From Mansonella perstans (lineage: Eukaryota; Nematoda; Chromadorea; Rhabditida; Onchocercidae), in assembly GCA_037074765.1 (NCBI GenBank), contig JBAMDO010000208.1, positions 1 through 64,000 on the forward strand: DNA of 64,000 nt. Reading direction: 5' to 3'. A program made the position numbers and the translations under genes. Positions 22,698-35,930 of the stretch are shown here, in pieces; positions within the stretch are counted from its first letter, which is position 1, and each line of letters starts with the position of its first letter. Below the pieces are notes generated by a model. That model searched no databases and was not told the DNA's origin. It saw nothing but the letters and a program-made list of their open reading frames with translations.

Positions 22698-25118
22698 ATG
22701 TTGTGGAGTATCAAGTATCTACTATTGCATCATTTATACTTTCACATGCTTATCTATTACTTATCACTGCAAGTAAACAATGCTAATGGTCAACAACAGC
22801 AACAACAAGAACAACAACAACAACAACAACAACAGATTAGTGGTACATCAGTTGATGATTGGCGTGGATATTTCAGAAAAGAACATTCTCTGGCTAGACC
22901 CTATCAAGGTTATTACTACATTATGTTTACTTATTTATTCACTGTACGAAACATTTAAAATGCCTTCTGTCTAGCAATAATGCAATGTAATTTAAGGCTA
23001 ATCTTATTTACACTATCCATATTGCATTATATATTTTTTAATTTTGTACATAAACTTTTCAAACGCTCTATGTTTACATATAAGTATCAGAATTTTAACA
23101 ATTCTTAATGTGCAAAAAACTTTATTTTGATAGCATAGCTATAGGGAATCTTGCAGTGACAATTTAAACATTGAAGTGATTTCAGAAAAATTAAGGAAGA
23201 AAATAGAAAATAGCCATCGTTCAATAACAATGATTTTTTTTATCTTTTATGATTCGTTTGAGGGACGAGATTTTTGTAGTGTAGTGGAATTAATTAATGA
23301 ATTTGTTATCTTAATTGAAGGTAATGGAGTGGGTATTCCATATTGGGATATACAAGGTACAACTGTTGTCACTGGACAATGTGTTCGTTTAACGGCGGAT
23401 ACACCAAGTTCTCAAGGTGGTATTTGGAATAATGTGGTGCGTTGATTTTTCTATTTTTTCCTTGTATTATGTGGAATACGACATTTATTAGATGGATATC
23501 AGATGATTGGAAGGCAGAATTACGCTTTTTATCTTTGCAAAAATTTGGTCTAGTTGCTCGGTGTATCAGCTATTCATTAAGAATATATATTAATGTTTCG
23601 TAGGTGCGTAGTGGTTAAGTTTGTAGATGTTGCGCTGAATAAGTCGTCAGTTCTGAAAATTTTTAATGATTTGTAGAAAAGTATAATAATTTCGTTTTGA
23701 AGTTTTAAAGTAATTTATGTTTGATTTTTACTTGAAAATAAGCACAAATTCTTCGTACAGTTTTTCATTTTCTTTATAGCCGGTGAAAGTTCGAGATTGG
23801 GAACTGCACGTGAATTTTGCAATCCATGGTTCCACTGGTGATTTGTTTGGTGATGGAGCAGCTATATGGTATGTGCAGGATCCTGCCCAAGGAGGACCAG
23901 TGTTTGGATCGAAAGATTATTTCCGTGGCTTAGGAATTTTTCTGGATACTTATAGTAATCATAATGGAGCGCATGCGGTGAATTTTCCTCTACAATATTT
24001 ATTGAAATTCACATTTTTCTGTTGGCATTATTTATGTCTGGTAAAACGTATCAGTCAGTTGTATTTGTTGATATAAAATGTTAAAGGAAAACTTTGCAGC
24101 ATGGTCATCCTTATATCTCAGCAATGGTCAATAACGGTTCGCTTCATTATGACCATGATACAGATGGCACTCACACGCAACTGGGTGGTGAGCATACAGG
24201 ATGTGAAGCGAAATTCCGAAACAAGCAATACCCAACGCATATAATGATCCGATATGTTGGCGATGTGCTTTCGGTTTGTTTATTTTTCTGTTTTTCAAAA
24301 CTTGCGCAATATTTTATATAAGGATACAAAGTGTTACTAAGCGAAAATGAAAGTAACGGGTAATGAATTGATCAACGGAGTAATTGTAATTGAATTAAAT
24401 TTTAACTAATTAGATGTTTCCGATTTATGAAGTTGCTGGCACAAAATATATTTTAGTTTGACAAAAGAGCAGCAGTAAGAAATCATGAAATGAAGTGTAA
24501 GAAATAAAAGTTATGAAGAAAATAAGGAAAAGAATTCTTAAAACATTAAAATGAGCATGGTGGAACATTTTTGATTGTTTTATATTTTATACTGCAGATT
24601 TATACTGATGTCTTGGGTACCGGACAATGGAAAGAGTGCATGAGCGTTGATGGCGTTCAGTTACCTACGGGGTACTACTTTGGTGTCACAGCTGTTACTG
24701 GCGATTTATCCGGTATTTGCATTTTAAACTTTGTTTTATCGAAAAATTATATAATAGATATTCTTTGACCATCAGAACTTTACAATTAATCTCGTACATT
24801 CTCTTCAGAGCACCGTCACATGATTGGATTAATTTTGCAGATTATCATGATATCATATCGGTACGAATGTTCGAACAGGAGTTTGCACGGGTGCAGGATG
24901 GTAGTAGTGTCACTGTGGATCCTCGGCAACTCGAACCTCATGCTGAACATGTATCAGCACCGCGTGACCACAGAGACAAACCACCAGCATCAAAACTAGG
25001 ATGGTTTGGTACCGTGGTATTGTTAACACTAGGTGGCGCTTTATGTATATTGATTTTATGGTTTGGTGTTATTTTTGTCAATCATCGGCAGCGAATGGCG
25101 AGGAAACGATTCTACTGA
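22698..25118 (+). CDS. ile-2: VIP36/LMAN2-type L-type lectin (intracellular lectin ILE-2)
   Basis: Type I membrane lectin that binds high-mannose N-glycans and cycles cargo in the early secretory pathway. Six exons: 22698-22908, 23321-23436, 23780-23977, 24100-24273, 24598-24712 and 24841-25118, about 363 residues. Order: hydrophobic signal sequence (residues 1-28), a glutamine tract (Q6-E-Q8), then the lectin domain starting WRGYFRKEHSLARPYQG. Ligand-site motifs are kept: GDGAAIWY, FGSKD, GIFLDTYSN (Asp and Asn of the calcium/sugar site), MVNNGSL and LPTGYYFG..TGDLSDYHDI. One transmembrane helix near the C-terminus is followed by a short basic tail ending KRFY, the same tail as mammalian VIP36. 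The lectin family ERGIC-53 (ile-1) is less likely because its tail ends KKFF and it has a long coiled coil. The Q tract is unusual for the family. Confidence 0.95.
22791..22835 (+). repeat. CAA/CAG trinucleotide repeat coding polyglutamine
   Basis: Fifteen codons: six Gln, one Glu (GAA) and eight Gln, mostly CAA, placed directly after the signal sequence of ile-2. Confidence 0.95.
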
Positions 25119-26873
25119 TACATAAATATTATCGATTAGTTGCATTAAACTATCTGTTAAACTGATATTTTAGTAGTGAAAATTATAAATTGATTTTTTA
25201 GTTGAATGATCTGTCGTTTTAGTTGCATTGGATGTTTTAAATTTTTATATTTTTTTGCACCTTTATTTTGCTTACTTTTACGTAGTGTAATGATAATATG
25301 TAGGAATTTTGCATGCTGCATACAGTTTGTTACTCTATGTTACTTTTTTTTGTTTAATTTAAAACATATGTTTTATCTTTGATTATGCCTTTTAGATTTC
25401 TAAAAGTGATCTTCTGATAATAGAACAAATATGTCAGATAAGTAAAATTCGTGAAGGTGAAGATGTTTGAGGGGATTTTTTGGATCACTTATCTGATGAA
25501 TAAATTATCTGACAGAAGTTTATAGTTAACGTTTTACTTATCATTTATTAAATAAGCAAAATTGCAATCATTTTTCAGAAGATCCGGAAATTTGCCATGA
25601 AATTTCTATTTTATATGATGATGATTAAGAACTAATTTTTGGCATTGGAAATTATATTGGTAGAAAATCAGTTGTAGCATTTTTATTTGAATTGTTGCTG
25701 TTTAAGCAAAACTACTATATTTATTATCATTTTACATGAAAACATTTCTGTCCTTCAAGCATAATTATACATCCATCATATATTGAACTTTAATTTAGCG
25801 ACTTAATATAAATTTTTGCAATATTGTAATTTCATTGACAAATTTTGCAAAAAAATCTTTTAATATTATTCAAACTTACCAATGCCGAAAATTGGCTAGT
25901 TTCTTGTTTTTAAAATATTTTATATCTTATACAAATAACCAATTGATGTTTTAATTTTTATCAGTTTTTTTTTGTTATACTGGTTGAATACGTAATTTAT
26001 TGTTATGAATCTTACAGACGAATAAGGCTTGTGGCTATTGCAGAAATTATCATTTGCTATGCTTATTATTTGTCATAATATATGTCACATCATTGTTCAT
26101 CATATATGATAATATCATTGATGATTGATTGATGAATGACTTTTCATATTTTTATCAGTATCTTGATATTTCATAATCAAGAATTCAAATTATACGTTTA
26201 AATAACATAATAACAAATGTTATGTTGGATTTTTTTCTAGTTATTATCAATATAGTTATACTATTCATTCATTCATTCATTTGTTTGTTTGGTTGTTTTT
26301 TTTTTTTCATTAAAATGGGTTAAATTGTAAAAGAGCAAATTTTAAGTAAATAATTTTTTTTTTTATTGCAAATCCCATTTAATCTACGTTACAAATCATG
26401 TGTGTGTGTGTGTGTGTGTCTGTGTGTGTATCTGTATGGAGTTCTCTATTTTAATCTTACAATAATATTAGAATATAAAATAGTATGTGTGCCAAGTTGA
26501 TAAATAGTAAACAAAAAATGATACTATCTTTGAAGCACTGAAGGCGTGAAATATAGCTTTTGAACTTTCTTATCTTTTTTTTTTAAAATATTTCTCTAGT
26601 ATAAGGTGAATTACTTCTTATCAGTAAAATAATCATTTGTACTTAGTATCATCATCAGTTAGTTGCCTTCTTTCAAAATCTTTATTTTTTTTTCTGTACT
26701 CATTTTCATATACTTTTTCCATCGTTATCATTATCATCTTTATCATCATTATCATTCAGTAATAATTTTGAGCAAACAATAAAAAAAAAAAAAAAGAGAA
26801 AGAGATAAAATGGAACCAAAAAATAATTCAGTTCTTTTGGTTTCAATCTAAAAGTATAGCAAATAAGAAGATA
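25119..26873. other. 3' flank of ile-2 and intergenic spacer
   Basis: No gene seen. It contains a 10-bp inverted repeat around 25432-25515 (TCAGATAAGT / ACTTATCTGA, with a second TTATCTGACA), a TG microsatellite and several T-runs. The FnIII gene promoter should lie at the right end. Confidence 0.55.
26398..26432. repeat. (TG)n microsatellite
   Basis: About 15 TG units with one TC interruption between 26398 and 26432. Confidence 0.9.
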
Positions 26874-29800
26874 ATGTTACTATTTCATGATTTTCATCAT
26901 CTATCATTATTATTTATCTATTACTATATTATACTACTACAATCATATACAGTATCGGGCGATGATACATTAATTCCATCACGTGTACAAAATTTTCATG
27001 CTCGATATGATCATCTAACGGATGCAATTTACATTCAATGGTTATATCCAGAAGATGTACAAAATGAAGGTTAGATATTTAATATATCTATTAGCTTAAT
27101 TTGCCTATTATCATTTTTCTTAACTTATTATTAGTCATCCAAAACTTATTCATAAGTGGGAAAAAAGAAAGGAATTAAATTGCTCACTGATTTCTGTGAT
27201 TATTATTTTAGTATAGATTTGTACTGTCTGATCTTTTTTTTTTTTGCACTGCATTGTTAATTAATTTTATTATAATTTATAAATATATTACTTGTTTTAC
27301 TAAACAATCAAGTTTGATTAAGTTTTATGCTAAGGTTAAGTAGGCTTAAAACTAAGCTAAGCTAAAGATAAAATTGGTTAAATTAAGGGCAAAATTTACT
27401 TCATTGTTATATCAAAATGAATTTACATCAAGATATGAATATTTGTATATGTATGCATATTCGTCATACTTTTCTATTAAAGTAATTAGTATCGTAATTT
27501 CTCCGCTGTATCATTAAAGTAGTTGGTATCGTAATTTTCCTATTGTATTATTAAAATAGTTAGTATCGTAATTTTCCCATTGTATCTTCATGATCTTAAT
27601 TTTCATAAAAATTATATTTTTATTTAATTTAGTACAACCACAATTTCTGGTTCGTTATCGAATTATTAATCGTCCTGATGATTCATTTGAACTTGATTGG
27701 AAATATACACATGTTGGAACAGACTTAGAAGCAAGATTGGATTTGGATGATTTAAGAAATGGTGATGAGCTTCAAGCACAGGTAAAGCTTATACAAATTG
27801 ATGATACAAATAAAGGAAGAATATGGATTATTTACAGTGAAAATTAATTAAAGGATAATTAGAGAAAAATAGTTCGAGTGAATTAAAAAAATAATTCATT
27901 GCTTCATGTCATTATATATAATAATAATAAGAGATAACTGGCGGATAGTAAGTATTAATTAACTAATAGATAATAGTGACACATGAAATGAATCAGTTTG
28001 CTAGATCAGCAAATACTATGAAAATTACAGGTTCGTGCCGAACTTTCTGACGGAACAGTCTTGGAAGAATGGTCGCAGTCTTTGCTGATCTCAGTGTCCA
28101 AACGTGTTTACATTGATGATGTTTCGGCAGATGATGATGACTTATTGCCACCGCTTAATTTTCAAGCTCATGTATTAAGTCCATCAACGGTACGCCTAGA
28201 ATGGGTCACTCCACCTCTCAAAGCTTCGTCTAATGGTCAGTGTTTGATTATGCTACATTAGATGAATTAGTTAGAATATTCTTATATAATGTGTAAATTT
28301 AAAGTATTTTTGAAGTTAATGATTAATTTGTTCGTAATTAATTTACTGGTAAATAATTCAGAAATCATTGATGAAATTAAAATTCACGAAATTAAAATGA
28401 AAATTTTCATTTTCAGCTCCAGTAAGTCATTATTACATTGTGAATGTGAAACAATTAACATCCAGCGATAAAACACCATTGCTTCGACAACAGGTTGTTT
28501 TCTATTTCTAATGATAAATTTACATATCTTATAAGAATATTCTAACTAATTCATCTAATGTAGCATAATCAAACACTGACCATTAGACGAAGCTTTGAGA
28601 GGTAAATGATGCAAAATCGAAATAGTAGATTCAAAGTTGAGATTAAATTAAAGTTTTAAATTTTAGACATGCAAGACATAGAATTTGCAGTATTTAAAAA
28701 TAAACATGAAAAATAAGTGAATAAAAAGATAAAAACATCTGAAAGAGAGAGTGAAAGATTATGATAAACTATAAAATAAATATATATGTGAAAGACTGAA
28801 AAGTTAAATTATTTAAAGGGTAAAACTTTTTGATTATGAATTAAATATTAAAGACAATATAAGGATCTGAGGATAATATGGCGGAAAAAAATCACAGTTC
28901 TTCTTAAAATAATATAGCCAATTAGATAATATATAACATATTTTGATAATATAATTACGATAATAGAACTTATTCTCTTCATGTTTTATGGAATATTCAT
29001 TCTCAAAATTAATCCAATCAATAATTAACACTGCAAATTTATAATTTAAATTTGTTTTTACTTGTTATTAAAAATATTTTAATTTATAATTTATATTCAT
29101 ATTTTTTAATATGTATCAGAATTTATGAATTGTTCCATGAATTTAATTCACTTTATATAATATTGGGAATTAAAACTTTCTTTTCAGTAATCATTTTTAA
29201 TTTTTTTATTTATGAGTAAAATATGATATTGCATAAATTTTTCTAATTCTATACGGTAAAAATAATGAAAATGTTTGTTTTAAATTGGATAAAATTGCAG
29301 ATTAAAGTTCAAGCGAATAGTTTCACATTGTATAATTTGAAACCAGGACAGCGTTATGAGTTAACAATACGAACAGCCTCAAGCCCCGATCATGTTTCCA
29401 ATGTTGCAGCAATTGTGGAAATTACAATGCCGGGAGGTTGTGAAATTTTTTTTTTTTTGATGTTTAACCCGTTCATTAATTTGTTCCAAAAATCAATTAA
29501 TTCAACAATGCATTTATAGAAGAGGAGTACTTCGAAGTGGGTAATCTGATTATTAGTTCTCATTTCAAAGCACCGAATCAAGGTATTGTTAATTTGACCT
29601 GGGAAGTACCGGAAAAGATACAGCATCAAATCAAAGGTTAATTTTATTTCACTTTTGTGTTAAATGATTTCTAATGCTTTTTTGATCAAATATTTCTTCA
29701 TTTGTAACAATTTTTCAAATTCACAGCCTACGATGTCCAGTACTCAGAAGCTGGTACAGAGGACTGGTATCAATTGAAATTCAGCGGTGCACTTTCATCT

Positions 29801-32664
29801 GCGAGCTTAACAACCCTGAAAAGGTTTTTTTTTGAAAAAACTATTTACTTTTCTGGAAAATATTCCTGAACAGAAATATATGAAGTTAATCGTTTCATAA
29901 AGTTGCATTCTTTACTAGTAGTAATGCAATTAAATGATATATCTTCCGGAATCAATTTTATTCATCTCTCCGCACTATCAGCATTCCATTAAGTTTCCCA
30001 GTAATTTGACTTATTGATTTATTTTACACTTTTCACTTTTTTGTTTGTTTAAAATTTCTGGTACATCTATGAATTATATGTTCAAGTGAGTGATAATATT
30101 CAAATGATGAATTTTTGTTTCTTTTTATAAAGAATGACGATTATAGTGATACAGAATATTTATTGAAAATTCGAACACATCTTGCTAATAATTTAACAAC
30201 TGAAAGTGGACAATTTAAATTTCGGACACCAGCCGGTAAATTTGCTTTATTTCTGCCTTCTAAGTTAGTTTTACAATTTATTTATTTTTCAAAAAATTAA
30301 ATTAAAAATTTTTTTCGAAATCTCTCTACTTTCATACAGTTAATTCGAAATAATTTTATTGCAAAGTTAACTTTCTGCTAACTAGACAATATTTCATTTG
30401 TCTTATTCATATTTATTTATTTCAGTTATAAAGAATCCAATTAAAAAAGTGGATGTAATTTATATGCATGAAACTAATAGTATACGATTGCAGTGGATGT
30501 TGGAAAAGTAGATATTTAAATTTGTAAAATAATCCGTAAATTCTTACTTTTTTCTCAATAATTAATATAAATTACTCATGAAGTTTTCTTTTGATACTTT
30601 TTAAGTAAAATAAGATATCTTATTTGATTTACTCTTACGTAATATTGCAATGGAAAGCACATTTTTATTGCTACTTGTTCAGTAAGATATCTTATCATGT
30701 AAACAGTTTATAAATCAAATAAATGAATGCATAATCTTATCAAATACAACCAATTTCAAATTTTAAAATGAATTTTTTTTATATATATATGTGTGCTGAT
30801 ATGTGCATGTGTTTTTTTTTTAAGGCATCCTTGTTTTCCTATTTCAGTTTTTTATCCACAAATCTTGTTGATGGTTATGATGTTTATCTATCCGATAATC
30901 TAAATCTTCCGGACGCTAAATGGTCGTATTATCCGGTAAGTGGATCAAAATCACCAAATAATCCCTTTGCGAATATGGCAGCGAATTCACTTGCGCTTTA
31001 TGATTTAAAACCTGATCATGTCTATTATGTTCGGATAAATATTCGTAAGAAAAATGGTGAAGTATTGCGAGCGCCAAGCATATATCGATTCAAAACAATG
31101 GGTAATGATAAAATATGATTGAAAGTAAAAGTATTATTTATTGCACATCTGAAATAACCTTAATTTTTATAGCTTAAAATTAATAAATGAATGTTGATTG
31201 AGGAAATTTTTTGAATTATCAGCAGGATAGGAAGAAATAAAATGTAAATTTGAAAATTCTATCAAAAAAATGTCGAATTGATAAGAATTGATAGGTGTTA
31301 AAATAGATTAATTGTAAGAAATTGTGTTACACCTATTACATGTATTATTAATGTTGCATATATTATCACTATCTTATATATTTATTATTTTTGTTGCTTA
31401 TTTGTTCGCTTTTGCAGAACATGTTGGATTTCGTGAACATCGTGAAGGAAGCACATTATCATATCGATTTTTATCACCTGGACGTGTTCAAATTATCTGG
31501 ACATATCCTAGTTTCATTTTACCTTTCATTACAGGTTCACTATTCTACCATTTCGTTATAAATAGTAAGAAACAATGATGAATATAGATGAAAATTAATG
31601 AACAAAATATAACTGTTGTATTAGACATGATAAAATAAGATTGAAACTAGCTTTTTAATATATATATATATTATCACGATCTATAAATATATATGACAAA
31701 AATTTGATAAGAGAAAAAAAATTCACAAAATTGTATTTTGTATTTAAATTCTTTAAATTCTAACGAATATCTTATTTAGTTTTTATAGGTTCTGCAGTTA
31801 CGTATGTAGAAAGTGCATTATCGACGGAACAGTGGGAACGTATTACTTTAGACGATCCACGACAGGTGTGTGATATTTCAAATTTGTTTTTTTTTTTTTT
31901 TTGTTGGTTAATTATTTTGTTACAGATAATGATCTTGGAAGATTGCAATAACAATAATAAAAATATTTGATTGAAATTTACATTAAAACATTGCAGAATT
32001 CTGTTGTACTTGAGCAACTAAAGCCAAACTCACGCTATTTTGTCCATATTTTACCGCAAATTAACAATACCTTTTATGATAGCACTGCCATGAATACGTT
32101 TGAAATTAGAACTGGACCGGAAAGCATGTTTTTTTTCTTTTCTGCAACCGTATATATTATTGATTTTTACAATTAATCAATTTTTTACAGTAAAAATTAT
32201 GATCTTTCAACATAGCTAAGTGAGATTAAATTTAGTTAAGTTAAATCCAGAATATTTCTAATTTAAATATTTTAGATTATAATTGAAATATTTCAGAATT
32301 CTTCCAACCTGATGATAATCATTTACGAATGATGCAACAAAATGAAAAACAAGAAGAAATGATGAAAAGATGGGAAAATGAGAAGCTGATATTGAATTCA
32401 TGCAATCCTCATTCTGTCAAGGTTGATTGAAATTTTAATTTAAAAATATAAAAAATCATAGATATCAAAAGATTAATGAAGATCAAATGTTTAATTATTT
32501 CAACGTGATCGCATTAAAATCTAATCATTTAAAATCTAATTATTAGCAAATTATTTTTGCAGAACGAATGCTTATGGAATGAACGTTGTGTACCCATAGC
32601 TGCGAATCATTTACGTGGTTTCTGTATTCCAACATTATTACGCAATGCAATTATTAATAATTAA
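26874..32664 (+). CDS. Secreted fibronectin type III repeat protein
   Basis: Model exons: 26874-27069, 27633-27781, 28031-28235, 28417-28493, 29301-29436, 29520-29636, 29727-29823, 30133-30235, 30426-30507, 30848-31101, 31418-31534, 31789-31865, 31997-32123, 32297-32421 and 32563-32664, about 650 residues. An N-terminal hydrophobic segment (LLFIYYYIILLQSY) is a probable signal peptide. FnIII-like signatures recur: IQWLYPED, VRLEWVTPP, YNLKPGQRYELTIRT, VNLTWEVPE, IRLQWMLE, YDLKPDHVYYVRI, VQIIWTYP and LEQLKPNSRYFVHI, suggesting four or five divergent domains. The C-terminus is a short Cys-containing tail (NECLWNERCV..GFC) with no transmembrane helix. Two junctions are doubtful: exon 7 to 8 does not join in phase, and exon 13 needs a GC donor. 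Function is unknown; an extracellular binding role is inferred. Confidence 0.75.
27475..27590. repeat. Intronic tandem repeat, 3 units of about 38 bases
   Basis: ATTAAAGTAxTTxGTATCGTAATTT recurs three times just upstream of exon 2 of the FnIII gene. Confidence 0.75.
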
Positions 32665-34235
32665 AAAGTCGTTTCTATTTTTTTCTTTTGATCCAAGTAA
32701 TCGGAAATTCACCCATTATCTACTATCTAATCTGCTTATTGTAGTTGTTTTTCATTTCATATTCAAAAATCGCCTTTTATTAAGATTGCTTGATAGCATT
32801 CATAACCGGTATCCTTCTTTCCTTTATCCTTTTTTTCTCATTAAATTTCTTAGCTTACAAATGTAGAAGGCTTACCGGTTTGCTTTCATCTTTTGGATCT
32901 TTGGAATGATTGTATGAAAGTGTTTCGGAATCGATAGTTTAAATAGGAAAATGCTAACACTGAAAATATTCCACTCAACTTTCTTGCCAGCTCATCACTT
33001 TTACGATGTACAACTCGATTGGAAAATTGATAATGCTAAAGTTTTTAGCATACACATCTAATTTGGATTTTTTCGTGAATGTCAAGAAGTTATGTAGTTG
33101 ATTTGAAAAATTAAAAAAAAAAAGGAAACGATTACTCGTTAAATTAACCTGTTTAGGAGGAGTGGAGTGTATGTGAACTGTATTGTGTTGTTGTGGAAGT
33201 CTATAGAAAGGTAGAGATGGAACTCGATTTAAATTTGAAATATTAGGATGGAAAGTATTCAGCAATTAAATGGATGAGAAATTCAGCTAATAGCTTTTTC
33301 ATTAATAAATCAATCATTGGTTTGTTTATGTTAATTCTGAATCTGTTTCTTTTTTCACTTTCAAACAATTATCATTTTAAAAGTACTTTTGTTTTCGATT
33401 GCTTATAAGCTAGCGTTATTTCCTAATTACACCTAAAAATACACTGTAGTTCAGGAATGAACTGCTATTGAAAAGTTATAATTTGCGAAAAAAAACAACG
33501 ATCCATCAGATGATTAAATGTGATAACATTCATTATTTGAACTAAATAACTGATTCATATTTCAACTAATTATCTGATTTATATTTTAACCAAAAAATAT
33601 GATTTAGGGGGGTTTTTTTGTGCTATAAAATAGGCCAATAATATTAGAGTAATTCCATTTTCTGCTTTCTCGAAATTTTTTTTAAAAAATATTAAACAAA
33701 TTGTACTCTATGTTGTGCCGATTTTTACAGGCTTAATTCAAATTTCAATAAAATATGCCTAAGTTTTTTGTTATGCAAATTTCAAATCAATGGTTGATGA
33801 TTGAAAACAGTAGTTTTCATAGGCATCATATTCGATTCGTACATTATCGATTAAAAAATAAACATATACAAAAAGTGCTCAGCTTTTTAGCTCTATCAAG
33901 GAAGGATTCGAATTTAAGCTAACTTAGATCTATGGGATTATTTGGTCTGATTTTCGTAGGAATTATAATTAAAGAACTGAATTTCTGGCCTCGCTGCACT
34001 AATTTGGGAAAGCAAAGAACAAGACAAGATTTGAAATGAAATTTCAAATTTTTTTTTTTAAGTACGGAAAATATGATTCCTTCATTTGTTGTTGCTTAAA
34101 TTTTAATCTTCCACATTTTGTAAAATTATGAACGTACTTCATTTTTCGGGAATTCGTGAATTATGGGTATAGTTTCAAATTGAACAACTAATTCATTCTG
34201 TATATCCATTAAGCTACTATTAGGGATGAAGAAGA

Positions 34236-34318
34236 TATCGACAAACAGCTAGGCTAATGATCAACGTTAATAATCGACAAGCAGCTAGGCGTTAATGGTC
34301 AAGGTTAATGATCGACAA
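34236..34318. repeat. Tandem duplication of about 41 bases
   Basis: TCGACAAxCAGCTAGGC followed by TAATGxTCAAxGTTAATxA occurs twice, and a third TCGACAAA starts afterwards. Confidence 0.7.
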
Positions 34319-34680
34319 AAAAAAGGACAAGTCCTCAAATCAATATACGGAAAAATACAATGCATAAATTTTCACCGTGTTACGGTGTTTACCTTACTTT
34401 GTTCATTCGATCAGTTATATAATTTACAAATCGATTAGATCATCAGGAATACATCGGTTGAAATTACCATCAAAATAGCAAACTTGGATGAGAAAAGAGT
34501 GGACTAACTTGGAATAAGCCAAAAAAATTCATGTATTGTTAATATGAAGCAAACACTTCAAATATTTTAAAATTATTCAAAATGTTTGAATAAACAAAAA
34601 AAAATTTATAGTAAACAAGCTTTTCGACAATGGAATTCAGTCATTTGTATAGAATTTTGATAAGTAATTCATGATACTGC

Positions 34681-34780
34681 ATCTTCAGTTATTGTAATCT
34701 TCAATTATCGCATTCTTCAATCATCGTAATCTTCAATAATCGCATTCTTCAATTATCGTAATCTTCAATTATCCTATCCA
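34681..34780. repeat. 18/36-base tandem repeat (ATCTTCAATTATCG type)
   Basis: TCTTCAxTxATCG recurs about six times, alternating between GTAATC and GCATTC junctions. Confidence 0.8.
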
Positions 34781-35930
34781 TTTCATAAATAGTCAAATTG
34801 GTATGGCGAATTTTTGGAAACAAAAATTACACACATGCAATAATTTTTGCTCGCAAAAATTCAGAAGTATTTTAATTTTTGAAAATTAAATTTTATTTCG
34901 AATCGAATACACGCAGCATACTATTTCTTTCTATGCAAGCATAAGAATTAAGTAAAATTTATAATATGTAAGTTTAATAATTAATTAATAGTATTTGGAT
35001 AGAAGTAATTAATAGAAATATTAGTACGAATTTCGCAGTAAATGTTTTCTTTTTTTTTAAGAAATGAAAGATTTATCAAAAAGGGCAGAAAAAATATTGG
35101 AATTGAAAATGACTGTGTAAGAAAAAGAAAATATTCATATATCGATTGATTACAAATGTGTCACCACTGGTCATTTCTAACATCTGTAGTAAATATGAGC
35201 AATCACTGGTCATTTCCTAGCAACTGTAGTAAACGTAAGACGGATCAATCTGATCTGGTTCAATCCAGTTCGATCGATGCATTAATTGTTGAAATGTAAT
35301 AATCAATCAATCTTGTTTCATGACAACGGTAATTGTCCTGGTTATTTAACGATTAAGTTTCATCTTCACTACCACTTTCCCTCTTCCCGTTCTCTAAATA
35401 CATTCATTCTTTATCTCCATTTTATCTTCCATTCATTTGCCAATTTTTTTTTCAAAACTTTTTGTAAAATTTAAATGTTTTAAATTTTAAAAATAAAATT
35501 TAAAATTTAAATTTAATTTCTAAAACATCTGAAAAAAAGCTTTTTTTTCTCTTTACCTTTTAAATTTCAAAATTTTGTTGTAAATTTGTTCTTTTGTAAT
35601 AAAGTTGAAAATAAGCTTAGTATTGGATTTGATTCAAAATTGATTTTAATAAATTTTGATTTTATCAATGATGAATCTGATTATAAAAATACTCATCAAA
35701 CACAATTAACTCAGATTTTAATTAATTAACTTAGCTTTATCAATGCGAATTTTAGTTAATTAAATCGACTAACTAATCCAGGTTTCAGTTTTTATGAGTC
35801 TAAATCAAATGTTGAATTTTGATATTAATTGAAGGAAATTTGAATTTTAATGTGTAGGAATTTTCCAATTAATTCGATGAAGTTTTTCTTTGTTTAATTT
35901 ATTATTTTTAAATTAATTAAAGACAGTGTA

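Larger units (their letters stand above)
32665..35930. other. Intergenic, AT-rich, no gene seen
   Basis: This 3.3-kb spacer has no convincing coding frame. It holds two small tandem repeats (listed separately) and a duplicated CACTGGTCATTTC segment at about 35163-35235. Confidence 0.55.

Noticed and set aside
34681..34780. Evenly spaced short repeats resembling a CRISPR array
   Set aside because: Units are 18 bases, directly adjacent and without unique spacers, in a eukaryotic genome. It is a simple tandem repeat.
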